Assembly (NCBI GenBank): GCA_037157565.1
Contig: JAZHRO010000003.1
Coordinates: 37,957,001-38,021,000, forward strand
DNA from: Thalassia testudinum
Taxonomy: Eukaryota; Streptophyta; Magnoliopsida; Alismatales; Hydrocharitaceae
Direction: 5' to 3'
DNA length: 64,000 bases
In this document: positions 1-9,207 of the stretch, one piece after another
How the letters are laid out: each line of letters begins with the position of its first letter
Numbering within the stretch: the stretch's first letter is position 1
Translations under genes and position numbers: made by a program
The notes under the pieces: generated by a model
Told to the model about the DNA's origin: nothing
Seen by the model: the letters and a program-made list of their open reading frames with translations, nothing else
Database searches by the model: none

Positions 1-1870
1 TTATACCGCTGCGTTCCTTCAGAGCATTCCGAGGTGGGACTAAATGTCCCACCCCAATTTCGCGCCTGCGCGGAGGAAGCAGCCGGTAATCGCAGCGTTA
101 CGCGAGACCTTCGCGCGAGGGCTTCGACTCGACTGCAGCCTGGTGCTTCGCGAAGGCGCCTTGCGCTGTCTGGGAGCGTAACCTGGGCGTGACTCACCTG
201 GGGCAGCAGGTGAAGAAGCTGCTTTGCTTCAACAATGGCGGCGACGAGCGCAGGTACCTGCCCACAGAAAAACGGCCTCTCGGCCCAATCAGAAACGCGG
301 AGGACCTTCGCCGTGGCACGGCGAAGGTCGTCGGGGGGTGTGCAGGCGGCGGGGCGGAGCCTAAGGGCTGCCCTAGGTCGGACTGTGGGTCGGGAGATGG
401 GTTTGTTCGGTGGAGTTGCAGGGGTGATTTGGGGGAAGTGGAGGGGCGGAAATGGATCAGGGTGAGGAGGCGGAGATTATGTGCAGGTCGGCGAGCCGTG
501 TGGGATGCTGGAGTGATGAGAGCGACTCGTCGGAGGATGGCCGGAGGCGGAGAAGGTGAGGGTGATTGGTCGGAATCGAGGGCGACAGTAGATGTTTAAA
601 GTGAGGAAAAGGAAGAGGGGAGGAAGAGGAGGAGTTCTACCTACTTAGCAGGATGAGGAGGGGCCGGAGCGGGCGACAGTCGTATCGACTGTCGCAGGAG
701 AAGAAGATGCCCGGGGGAAGGGGCGGCGGCGAGCAGAAGGCTGGAGAGGCGCCAGCTGGGTGCGGCGTGGCGCGGGAAGAGCGAGGGAGAGCAACCCTGC
801 ATCTGGTAGTGCGGCATAGCGACGAGGAGGAAGAGGGGAGGCCGCCGGAGCTGGAGGGCTTCCTGTCGGAGTGGGAAGAGAGGAAGTGGGGGTCTTTCTC
901 CGTCAGGACCGAGCTCCTCAGAACGGCGGAGCGACGGGGGTATTTATAGAGGCGGAATCAGAGAGGAGGGCGGAGGGAGACGACGTGTCTCCCTCGCCGG
1001 AGGACGCTGGAGATGGAAACCCATATCGTCCGTGCGTTCGCACGGCCGGTATGGTGGGTTGCAGCGACCAGGGGGGTGTTCCTGCGACGGCTGACGATGC
1101 AGGGCACCCCCGATTGACTTGCTAGCCCCTCCCCCTCACCCTGCGCGGCGCCATGCTCCGCGCAAGGTCACCGGAGCATGGTGCTGGCAGGTTTTGGCAG
1201 GAGGGACCTGAATGCAAAGAACGAAGGAGAGTTAGGGGCAGAAATGTGAGGGTTCAAAAGTTGAGGGCCAAAAAGTAAATATATGAGGACCAAAGTGCAA
1301 AGTTGGTCAACAAGGTTTCTTCTTAGGCTCAAGTTTTTATACATGACTAATTAGGACCTAAGGAATTTGATGGTGAATTTTATTTCTAGATTAAACCTTG
1401 TTTGACCGGTCAATTTATGCAAAAACCCAAATTAAGTTATTAATTGGGCATGGTTCTCAATGTAGGTCAAAATGGGATCTAAAGGCCAAATTGAAGGTTC
1501 TAAACCCTAGAGATTATTTTTCTATGAATTTTAGAGGGTTTATTCTATTTTTACTTTGCCTCGAACCTCGTGAATTGAAGTGGGTTTGTTTTAAGGTTAC
1601 AGATTATCATTTAGTTCCTTGGAATTGCTGTAGCCCTTGTCAGATCATCCCACTTTCCTTCTTATTCGATTTGCTTGACCTGTGTTTGGACCCTGAATTA
1701 CCCTGTATGCAGATTATACTGGTAAAATTGCATTTTTACCCCTTATGACTTGTTTTCTCCTTAAACTCAGAATTCTCTGAGTTAAGCCTTTCCTTGAGTT
1801 ATGTAGGAGCTTTTATCCTTTGTATTGGGTCAAAATGAGCTAGTTATGGCTCATGATGAGGTTCTCATCA
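1..1870 (-). mobile_element. A-like Athila LTR, truncated by window edge
   Basis: Read on the minus strand, this begins at 1870 with TGATGAGAACCTCATCATGA and follows the start of the LTR of element A (18309), including the stretch about AGCTCATTTTGACCC. At the other edge it reaches the segment equivalent to A's TAGTCCCACATCGG box. It is a diverged subfamily member. The sequence to the right of 1870 is element D, with no polypurine tract, so 1870 is an outer boundary: this is either a 5' LTR or a solo LTR in minus orientation. The right copy of the target duplication would be TGTCT (1871-1875); the left copy lies outside the window. Open frames at 189-1125 are GC-rich and purine-rich LTR sequence without recognisable protein features. 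Confidence 0.8.
34..52. repeat. 7-bp perfect inverted repeat in A-like LTR
   Basis: GTGGGAC, a 5-base loop TAAAT, then GTCCCAC. It overlaps the position of the TAGTCCCACATCGG promoter-proximal box of element A, read on the minus strand. Confidence 0.6.
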
Positions 1871-2166
1871 TGTCTTCAAAGAAGGATAAAATTAAGTGTG
1901 GTTTGATGGAGGAACTTGGTAGAATAGAGGTGGTAATGGGCATACACACATTAGACAACCCCTTAATGACTAACCCAACCCAAACTTAAGAAGAAAATCA
2001 CACAGTTGCAAGAATAATTGAGGACAATGAAGACATGCAACCAACTGTGGGAAATTAGGATGAGGAAAATATTCATGAAATTGGCAATCTATTGGAAGAT
2101 TCACACGATGAAGCTAAAACCAACCAACGTCCTCATTCTAAATTTTTATAGTTTGAGGTTCAAATA

Positions 2167-2541
2167 ATGGGTGGAAATCACGAAGATCAGAATGGTTGGA
2201 TCAACCACCTGGATTTTGAGGATGTAATTGAACTTTGGGGAGAAACTCTTGAAAAGCTTAGCATTCTAGAGTACACACACACATTACAAACCCCCAACAC
2301 ATCACAAAATCCTCATCGTCATTTTTCACTCAACCATTGCACAAATCCTCCACCCACCCAAACCTCCTCTGTATGGTATCAACAAAAATCCTATTGGAGA
2401 CCATTTGGGCTCTCCCTACATCACCAGCTTGCCACTTTCATTGATCATCTCTTTGGCAAGCCCACTTTCACTCTTCAAGACCCATATCTTGGGGCCAGGA
2501 AACTTCGTTCTTGTAGCCTCAATGTTTATAATTTTGGTTGA
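2167..2541 (+). pseudogene. Remnant ORF of element D, function unknown
   Basis: A 124-codon open stretch. Its first 40 residues are acidic (HLDFEDVIELWGETLEKL) and recall the acidic style of the ORF in element E (62055-62675), which has NLEDLNLDDS. The remainder is Ser/Thr/Pro-rich and looks unconstrained. The stretch is followed by the post-ORF block CCTAGCTGAAGGCACTAAAC, which E has in the equivalent place (from about 62949). It is not gag, protease, reverse transcriptase or integrase. It may be only a chance frame over a decayed ORF. Confidence 0.3.
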
Positions 2542-2685
2542 GGACTGTGCCTAGCTGAAGGCACTAAACTCAACATGTGTATAGACTATTTTGGAGCTGA
2601 CTAGAGTTTCATGGAATACAAGTGATATTCTTCCTATTCTACCTTCCTTTTTGCTTTTATTTTACAATGAGGACATTGCATTAGC

Positions 2686-2701
2686 TAGGCATTGGGGGGT
2701 G
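2686..2701 (+). other. Internal polypurine tract of D
   Basis: TAGGCATTGGGGGGT, preceded by ACAATGAGGACATTGCA. The same arrangement occurs in A, B, E and F at about 1.2 kb before the 3' LTR. It resembles the terminal tract (AGGCATGGGGGTA) and may prime plus-strand synthesis a second time. Confidence 0.6.
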
Positions 2702-3880
2702 GATACTTTATGATTTGATTATTTTGTCAGCTTGTAACAGTAATTTACTGTTAGTTTTAAAAAATTAGAATTAGGAGAAGAGAACTTAGGCATTAAGAGT
2801 TAACTTTAGAAAATGATAATTTTGGACCTGAACACTTAGAGCCTTCAGGTCTTCAGGCTTAATCAGCCTGGGTGTCCACTAAAATGTGGACTTGGTCTCG
2901 AGTCCTCTCCAAGTAATTCTATTCTAATCTGGTGAATAAATTGGGGTGATAAGTATACGACTTATCAACCCACCCTCTGATTTGAGGGGACTTTAAGCCT
3001 AAGCATCTACAAACTATTTGCACTAACTCAACTTTCAGTGGTTGTTATGGAAATTAGGTAGCTAATGAACATTTTAGGGTAGGTATGGCTAGTAAGTTGT
3101 CGTGGGTAACAGCCCATTGGCTGATTTTCCAGAGCCCAACTAAATGACCATACTCATTCTACTACTTTTAAGTAAATCTTATATCAGGGAAGCCACCTAC
3201 TTAGAAAAAGAAAAAAAAAAGAAAAATAGAAATAGGAGAAATATAGAAAAAAGAAAAATAAACCACACTTCACTGCATGAGTATGGCTAGCAAGTTGCTG
3301 TGGGTAACAGCCCATTGGCTGGCTATCCAGAGCCCAGCTCACAAAAATGCACAAATAATTCTCAAAACACTTAGGGAAGAAGTGGGGAAGTAGAATAAAT
3401 CAGGGAGATATACACTGGTTTGCCCTTGTGTTGACCCCATAAAAAATAAAAAGTAGGGAGAAAGCTACTGATTGGAAAGATAAACCTTCAGGTAGAAACT
3501 CTTAAGGTCACCTAGGGTCGTAGAAACCTGAAGTCTATTTTAGTGGCTGCTCATTGAGTCCATCACTCATTCACAAGATGCTTAGCACTTAAAGTCCTTT
3601 TCGAGTCTTAGGTGGGTCGGGTAGCCGTAAAATGTTATCCCAAAACTCTCAACTCTCGAATTCCAAAAATATTAGAAAAGAAGAAAAATAGAAAAAAGGT
3701 GTATCTTCCCTTTTCGAATAAGGCAAGGACTTGGGGTGGTCTGCATTTTGGCAGGCACCTGGGCACTATTGAAGTCTTCACAGTTCAGGACCTTAGTTGA
3801 AATTTTTCTATTGTTAATAAAAAAACATAGGCCTAAGTAATACATAGTATTTAGATTGATTTTGCTAGGGACTAGCAAAA
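2702..3880 (+). other. Conserved structured 3' non-coding module (D copy)
   Basis: No coding frame is credible here. In order: a hairpin GTCCAC-N6-GTGGAC (2874-2891), a hairpin GATAAGT-N5-ACTTATC (2948-2966) followed by a CCCTCTGATTTGAGGGG block, then a block of about 57 bp present twice (3083-3140 and 3282-3339, period about 199 bp) with an A/G-only tract (about 3204-3260) between the copies, then a block beginning AGGGAGAAAGCTACTG near 3457 and TTTTGGCAGGCACCTGGGCA near 3746. The same elements in the same order occur in B, E and F. Confidence 0.7.
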
Positions 3881-3896
3881 GATAGGCATGGGGGTA
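3881..3896 (+). other. Terminal polypurine tract of D
   Basis: GATAGGCATGGGGGTA immediately before the LTR start TGAAGTAGAC. It is preceded by GGGACTAGCAAAA, the same context as in B (17438-17454), and A has GGACTAGCAAAAGTTAGGCA in the equivalent place. Confidence 0.85.
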
Positions 3897-5593
3897 TGAA
3901 GTAGACACATTTATTTTGGATAAAGTGCCTATTTATGCATGTTCCTAGGCTTAGATATGCATTCCATACTATAAATATTGCATAGCATGCGTCATTCTGC
4001 ATTTAGAGTACATTGCATATATTTTAGGTTAATTCATGTCCTTTTGTGGCCAGGAGAGAAGGAGATTTAATTCGAAGCCTTAGATTGATGATCCGACCGT
4101 ATGGATCTAATCAGGACGACAATCGGAGACCAATGCCTCCGAATCGTCTTGAGCAGAGTCTCGTAGCACCTTATGCAATCCGAGAAACATCAATGGCTAA
4201 GGGACTAGGTGACATAATCTGGAGCTTCAAACAACAAATCTGACTGCATGGATGGATCCAAATCGATGATCACAACTGCAACGGAGTGAAAATCAACCCA
4301 ATCCGATGTCCGTGGTGCCACCTACTAGCACTTGAAGGTGGACGGTCCAGATGGTGCTACGTGGCACCATCCATTCCATCCAAGCCGGCTCGTAGCAGCC
4401 GTTCCTCCTCAAAGGAATCTTCCCTCATGAGATCTAGGTCATTGGATGCTCATCAAATAGCTCTTGTGTTGCCTCATTGCCTCTCCACATCTGGTCTTCA
4501 AGAGCTCACGGTCGTTGGATCCTCATCCAATGGCTATGCGCAACAGTGCATTGGATGGTCTTCATGGCAATCCACAAGGGGTTGCGTGGTGTTCTTGAAG
4601 CGCATTCTTAAAGGAGGGGCGCAACTTTGAATCCTGCAAACCCCCTCAAATCCTCAATTGGAGGCACGTAGCAGCGTACGCACAGCGTGCACCAGCAGTG
4701 CATGCCAGCGCACGTGCGCATGACATGGTGTGTGGGGCACAGGCGTATGATGTGTGCAACTGTAGGATTGAGTGTGAGTTGGAGTGGATCTTCAGCGACA
4801 GATGGGCTGATCTTTAGCGACATTTACGGACGTCACTAATTACCCATGTGCGACCAAGCCCTTCATCCTCCACTATAGAAGGATCCATACCCCTCCATCT
4901 ACCATCATCCCTTCCTATGCTCTGCTCACCTACTCTAGAGCTCAAGACAAACTTTGAGCTTGTTTCGCAAGCCTTTGGGATGCTCCACTAGAGTAAAGAG
5001 AAATTATTTTCCACCCTCTCATCACCATTCATGGAGCTCTCATCGGCCGTCTTCTCAACCCCCTTCCGGGAAGCAGATCACGCTGTGATGCCACCCATCC
5101 TCCCCTCATCTTCCGATGCCATTCTCCCTCCAACTCCTCAGCACCTTCGTTCGGGCCACGTCAATGTAGCTTTGTCCTCCAAGCAGTTGACAAAGAGGAT
5201 TTCTCTCAACCCCTTTCCTTTTTATTACTTTGGTAGTGTACAAGTATTTGTAGGAAACATTTGTGGAGCATTTATCTAGAAGTAGTTTTGATTCTCTCTC
5301 TTCCTACATACATAGCAAGTAGAATAGTTCTTTCCTGCTTTCTATAGCTTAGTAAAGAAAATATTCCTGCTTGTTCCCACACTATTGTAAAATGCCTAAA
5401 ATATAACAAATACAAAATACCAAAAATAAACAAAGTGAAATGCAGATTTCAAAGAAACAAACGTTTCCCCTCGTGTTTGACTTCAGACAGCCTTGGAGAT
5501 TCGATATAAATTTTATGTGATAGCGAGTTTTGCGACTACGATGACTGGTTTGTCAAAACCCTAACTTCTCCCTCACGAAAACCTACTTAATCA
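3897..5593 (+). repeat. 3' LTR of element D (1697 bp)
   Basis: Starts TGAAGTAGAC after the polypurine tract and ends TACTTAATCA before the target copy AAGCC. It is clearly homologous to the split 5' LTR of E: the first 250 bases share TATTTATGCATG-type and TAGATATGCATT-type segments, the GATCTTCAGCGACA/GTCACTAATT region and a TATA-like box. The last part shares GCGACTACGATGACTGG with E's GCAACTACGATGATAGG. Small frames inside it are not genes. Confidence 0.85.
4811..4882 (+). promoter_or_regulatory. LTR promoter region of D: imperfect stem-loop and TATA-like box
   Basis: CTTTAGCGAC (from 4811) pairs imperfectly with GTCACTAA (from about 4832). About 35 bases further on is CCACTATAGAAGGATCC, the position equivalent to CTATAAAAGG in B and E. 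The box in D has decayed (TATAGAAG). Confidence 0.5.
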
Positions 5594-5681
5594 AAGCCTA
5601 CTTTATCCAGCTGATTGCCCACTATTTCCATATCGTGTATGCTAGATTTGACTTCATGTACCCCAAAGTGTGTGTGGGAAT
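5594..5681 (-). pseudogene. gag: gag of element C, third fragment
   Basis: Read on the minus strand this continues the gag fragment at 7404-7529 after removal of the solo LTR. It encodes residues like GVHEVKSSIHDMEIV, then LDKVG, matching the region of B's gag that reads NEVHDSHSFDMEL then NKLDKVGL (about 11290-11347). It is cut off at 5593 by element D, whose target copy AAGCC is its last five bases in plus-strand terms. The rest of C's gag and all of its pol must lie to the left of D, outside the window. Confidence 0.7.
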
Positions 5682-7403
5682 TGTTGGTGCTAGAGCACCA
5701 TGATCATTTGTTTTGATGATAACAAAACACGTGTCATTTAACATTTGCACTTTGAGTCCTAGATTTCAGGTCAATCACAAATGGATACGTGATTAGATGG
5801 AGTTCGAGCTCGCATCCAGGACGGATTGGAGGAGCTCAATGGAAAACAGAAGAGATTCGCGAGGAGAGATAGATTAAAGATGGAAGGAAATGAAGAATAG
5901 GATAGATTTCCTACTTTTGTACTTGTTGTATTTTTTGTTTCTTTTGTTGCTCTTTATTTCCTTAGATAATTATGTTAAAGAGCCTCAAAGTACCCTAACA
6001 GTAGTCTTAGGAACACCGGCACAACCCTAGGATACTTAGGTTTTCTGTAGAACACTTAGAAAACCAATATAGGGTTTAAGCAGCACTTCCAGACGTCTAA
6101 TTCCAAAATCAGACGTCAGATAAAATATTTTAAGATGTCTGACTGTTGCTTCAGACCTCTGATAACAATTAGGCTGGAATTAAGTTGTGCTGTCTGATGA
6201 AATCTGACATCCAGACCTTAGACCAGACGTCTTAGGAGACGTATGATGACTTTGCCAGACGTCCAATTAGTGGACCATTGGCTCTCTTGTTGTACAGTCA
6301 AGAATATGACCGTTAGAGCCTTATCAGACGTCCTTAGGCCTTTCCAGACATCTGATAAATGACCGTTTTGCCTCAGCTGACCCAAAATCTCTTCTCAGAG
6401 ATTTTCTAGCCGTTGCAACGTTTGGAAATCTATTCCCACGAAAAAAGTAGGTTTCCAGACGTCCAGACATAGTGCCAGACGTCCTATATGTCGTCTGATG
6501 GACTTGCGCTAGAACCCTATTTAGATCTGATCCAAGTCAGGAAGCAACCCGCCCAAAATCAGATGTCTGACCTTGAAATCAGACGTCATAAAGTGAAGTT
6601 CCAGACGTCTGATGCCAGAATTAGACGTCTGATAAGCCTGTCAGAACAATGATTGTTCCTGATTTCGGGCTGATTCTCTTGGGCTTTGTTCCCAACGGCT
6701 ATAGAACCTTTCCTAAGCCTTCCAAAGCCTTCCTAAGGCCTCTATAAATAGAGGAGAACCTTTGCAACATAAACACACACCAAGACACACTAAGAGAAAC
6801 ACAAGACACACTTAAGCAACATAGTTCCACTCTCTTGTGTCCTAGATAGCTCAAGCTCCATTCTCTTGAGAGCATCAAGCTTCGCGCACTTGCTCTCCCA
6901 CCATTGTTCACGAGAGCGAAGTTGCGCCGTCGCGTGGCTCACGCACCGCGTCATCAAATCGATGCACTCCTTACAAAGGGGAGTTTCCTAATTCCTATAG
7001 AAGCAAGGTTTATAATTACTTTGTTGGCTCTATAGGACTTGTTGTTTATTTTATCTTTGTTATTTGATTGGGTATTCGTTTTGAGAATTCCCGTCTCCTT
7101 CGCGAGACAAAATCCTTCTCGTGGAGAGAAGGGGTTGAGGTACGCTACCCTCGTTTAAGTAGCGTGGTTGTATTGAGGTTGAATCACCCTCGTTTAAAGT
7201 GATTCGATTTAGTGGATTTTGATCAACTTGGTTGATCGGAAAATCCTAACTCGAGAGGGTTAGGTGGTGGTTTTCACCCGATTTGGGTTTCCACCTATAA
7301 ATTCTTATGTACTTTGTGTGATTGACTTTTTGTGAGTTTGTTTATTTTATTTCCGCTATTATTACGTCACCCCCTCCTGGTAGGGCCGAAGGAAAAACCT
7401 TCA
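5682..7403 (+). mobile_element. SIRE-like Ty1/copia solo LTR (1722 bp)
   Basis: Begins TGTTGGTGCTAGAGCACCAT and ends AACCTTCA, flanked by perfect 5-bp duplications GGAAT (5677-5681 and 7404-7408). It is the same family as the three LTRs at 48557, 51797 and 55036, but no internal sequence is present, so this is a solo LTR left by intra-element recombination. It has a TATA box CTCTATAAATAGAGG (6740-6754) and the array of GACGTC palindromes (about 6090-6632). Its last 20 bases differ from the other three copies, which end GGAAATYTACA. It interrupts the minus-strand gag of element C. Confidence 0.9.
6740..6754 (+). promoter_or_regulatory. TATA box of SIRE-like solo LTR
   Basis: CTCTATAAATAGAGG, itself an imperfect palindrome, conserved at the same LTR position in all four copies. 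Confidence 0.75.
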
Positions 7404-7529
7404 GGAATGTGAAATTTTCCTATTAAAAAAGCTCATTGAAGTGTTATTAATAGAATTTTCAACCATACCTTAGAAGTGCTCGAAGGTAGAATCCTCATCT
7501 CAACACGAGAAATTGTCTCCATAAGTGGC
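7404..7529 (-). pseudogene. gag: gag of element C, second fragment
   Basis: Minus-strand reading gives ENSINNTSMSFFNR just after an in-frame stop region. It aligns with ENSINNDSMGLFDR in A (about 22750-22790) and KNSINHSSMDTFNR in B. It joins the fragment ending at 32524 after removal of element B, and the fragment starting at 5681 after removal of the solo LTR, in both cases in register with related gags. Two in-frame stops are present. Confidence 0.8.
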
Positions 7530-8448
7530 TGATGTAAACATGTTTACACTACTTAAAATGTCTATTTATGCATGTTCTTAATCATAGGATTGCATTGCAT
7601 ACTATAAATATTGCATAACATGCATCATCTTGCATTTAGATTAGTTTAAATAAAATGTAGTTAATTGTCTCCTTTTGTGTTCATGGACAAGGCAAACTTT
7701 TTATCGGGGCCTCAGATCGAAGATCCAACCATACAGATGTGATTAGGGCGACGATTGGAGTTCAACGACTCCAAGATCGCCCTAATAAGACATCTGTAGC
7801 ATCAGATAGAGACCGGGGAACCCTAGAAGATCAAGGGCCAAGATGGTGTAAATCCGCACTTCAAATGACAAGTCCGACCGCATGGATGGATTTGGATCGA
7901 TGATCGCAGCCTAACGATGTGGAAATCGACTTAATCCGACACCCGTGGCACCATCTACATCATCCAGAAGATGGACGGCCAAGATGGCACCATCTCAGCC
8001 ATTCAACCAGCCCTCAAGACCGCCGCTACCTCTCCAAAGAAGATCCAACGCATGATCTGGGCCATTCGATCTTGATTCAACGGCCATCAGCATGTGCCGC
8101 TTGAAACTTCCGTGCGACACAATTCACCGCGAAGCGCAGTAGTCACGAGTCGTTGCGCGATCACAGGATGCGAGTTCGATTCGTGATCTGTGGCACGCAC
8201 GTGATTAATTTCGACTGCTTGATCAGCTGTGGATGGCCCAGATCTCTCGATCGGGTGCACGTACAGTCAAATGCACCACGTGCACGCCCAATCGTATGTG
8301 CAGGCGCGCGGTTAAGCACAACTGGAGCAGGTGTGAGGAGCGCTCTCAGCCGTTCAATCTCTCGATCGAACGGTCGAGATTCAAAGAACGTGGGCGGCGT
8401 GGGAGGTGAGTGGGCGTGCGGGTGCCACCCACTATGCCCATGATGGGG

Positions 8449-8478
8449 CTTTAGCGACTATTTTATCCGTCACTAAAG
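8449..8478 (+). promoter_or_regulatory. Inverted repeat upstream of the B LTR promoter
   Basis: CTTTAGCGAC, 10-base spacer, GTCACTAAAG: 9 of 10 pairs match. The copy in the 3' LTR (31774-31803) has CTTTAGCGAT and an intact right arm. Related arms are present in the LTRs of D, E and F. Confidence 0.6.
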
Positions 8479-8534
8479 ATCCCTAATTTAATGTTTTTAG
8501 AGTTGTAATGAACAAATTGCCCCCACTCCTTGCA

Positions 8535-8545
8535 ACTATAAAAGG
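8535..8545 (+). promoter_or_regulatory. TATA box of B 5' LTR
   Basis: ACTATAAAAGG, about 57 bases after the inverted repeat. The same box is kept in the 3' LTR at 31861-31870. Confidence 0.75.
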
Positions 8546-9189
8546 AGACCGCCTCCACACGAAATTCTCATCCCTTCCTTCTATTCTCTACCACTCCAAA
8601 GCTCAAGAGATGCTTGTCCCACACCTGGGATGCTCCTCGCGAGATAAAGTCAAATTTTCACTCATTTCGGAAGCAGATCCTGCGACGACGACGACGTGCT
8701 GCTCCGTTCTCGTTCCTCCTACCCTGATCTCCTTCTTCTCACCCCATCCTCCTTCGTCCAGGTGGCGTCTCATCCAGCTCATCCTCCAAGCAATCGACGA
8801 GGAGGATAACTTCTCTCTCCCATTCTTCTTTACAGCTTTCTAATGTAGAATTTTCCTACTTTCTAGTGTAATTCTTATTTGGTTTTATTGTATAAACATT
8901 TTGAATTATTGAATGCATATTTTCTCTCTCTCTTTCTCTCTCTCTCTCTCATTTAGTCTGATTGTTATTATGGCTTCATTGTAATTACATCGCCTCACTT
9001 TTCAAGAAAAATTCCAAAAAAAATATAATTACGAATATAGATCAACATAGACTCCCCGAGTTCGACCCAGGAATTTCATTCTGGTATAAATTTTATTTGT
9101 TAAACACGAGTTCTTCGCTTTCATACTACAACGACAGGTTTTTTTCAAAACCAAACACGTTAGCATAGCAACTCGTACGTTCAACATTT

Positions 9190-9207
9190 TGGCCCCGTTG
9201 CCGGGGA
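9190..9207 (+). other. Primer binding site of B, tRNA-Asp type
   Basis: TGGCCCCGTTGCCGGGGA, three bases after the LTR end. It differs at one base from TGGCGCCGTTGCCGGGGA (element A), the complement of the 3' end of plant tRNA-Asp used by Athila elements. Confidence 0.9.

Larger units (their letters stand above)
1871..5593 (+). mobile_element. Element D: 3' part of a non-autonomous Athila-related LTR element
   Basis: This is the 3' portion of an LTR element with no gag-pol in the visible part. It has, in order, a decayed ORF, an internal polypurine tract (2686-2701), a structured non-coding module of about 1.2 kb, the terminal polypurine tract (3881-3896) and a 3' LTR (3897-5593). The right target-site copy is AAGCC (5594-5598), directly followed by gag of minus-strand element C, so D was inserted into C's gag. 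The 5' half is interrupted by the A-like LTR ending at 1870 and otherwise lies off the window. It is the same family as element E (48017 onward). Confidence 0.8.
7530..9186 (+). repeat. 5' LTR of element B (1657 bp)
   Basis: Begins TGATGTAAACATGTTTACAC and ends CGTACGTTCAACA, directly before the primer site. Its partner is the split 3' LTR (17455-18308 plus 31732-32523, 1646 bp together). It contains the stem-loop CTTTAGCGAC/GTCACTAAAG (8449-8478), a TATA box (8535-8545), a CT-rich run near 8920-8950 and a GAGTTCGACCCAGG segment near the 3' end. Confidence 0.9.

Noticed and set aside
189..1125. Overlapping open frames of 76-136 codons near the left edge
   Set aside because: They lie inside the minus-strand A-like LTR, are Gly/Arg/Glu-rich from GC-rich sequence, and have no domain or codon signature.
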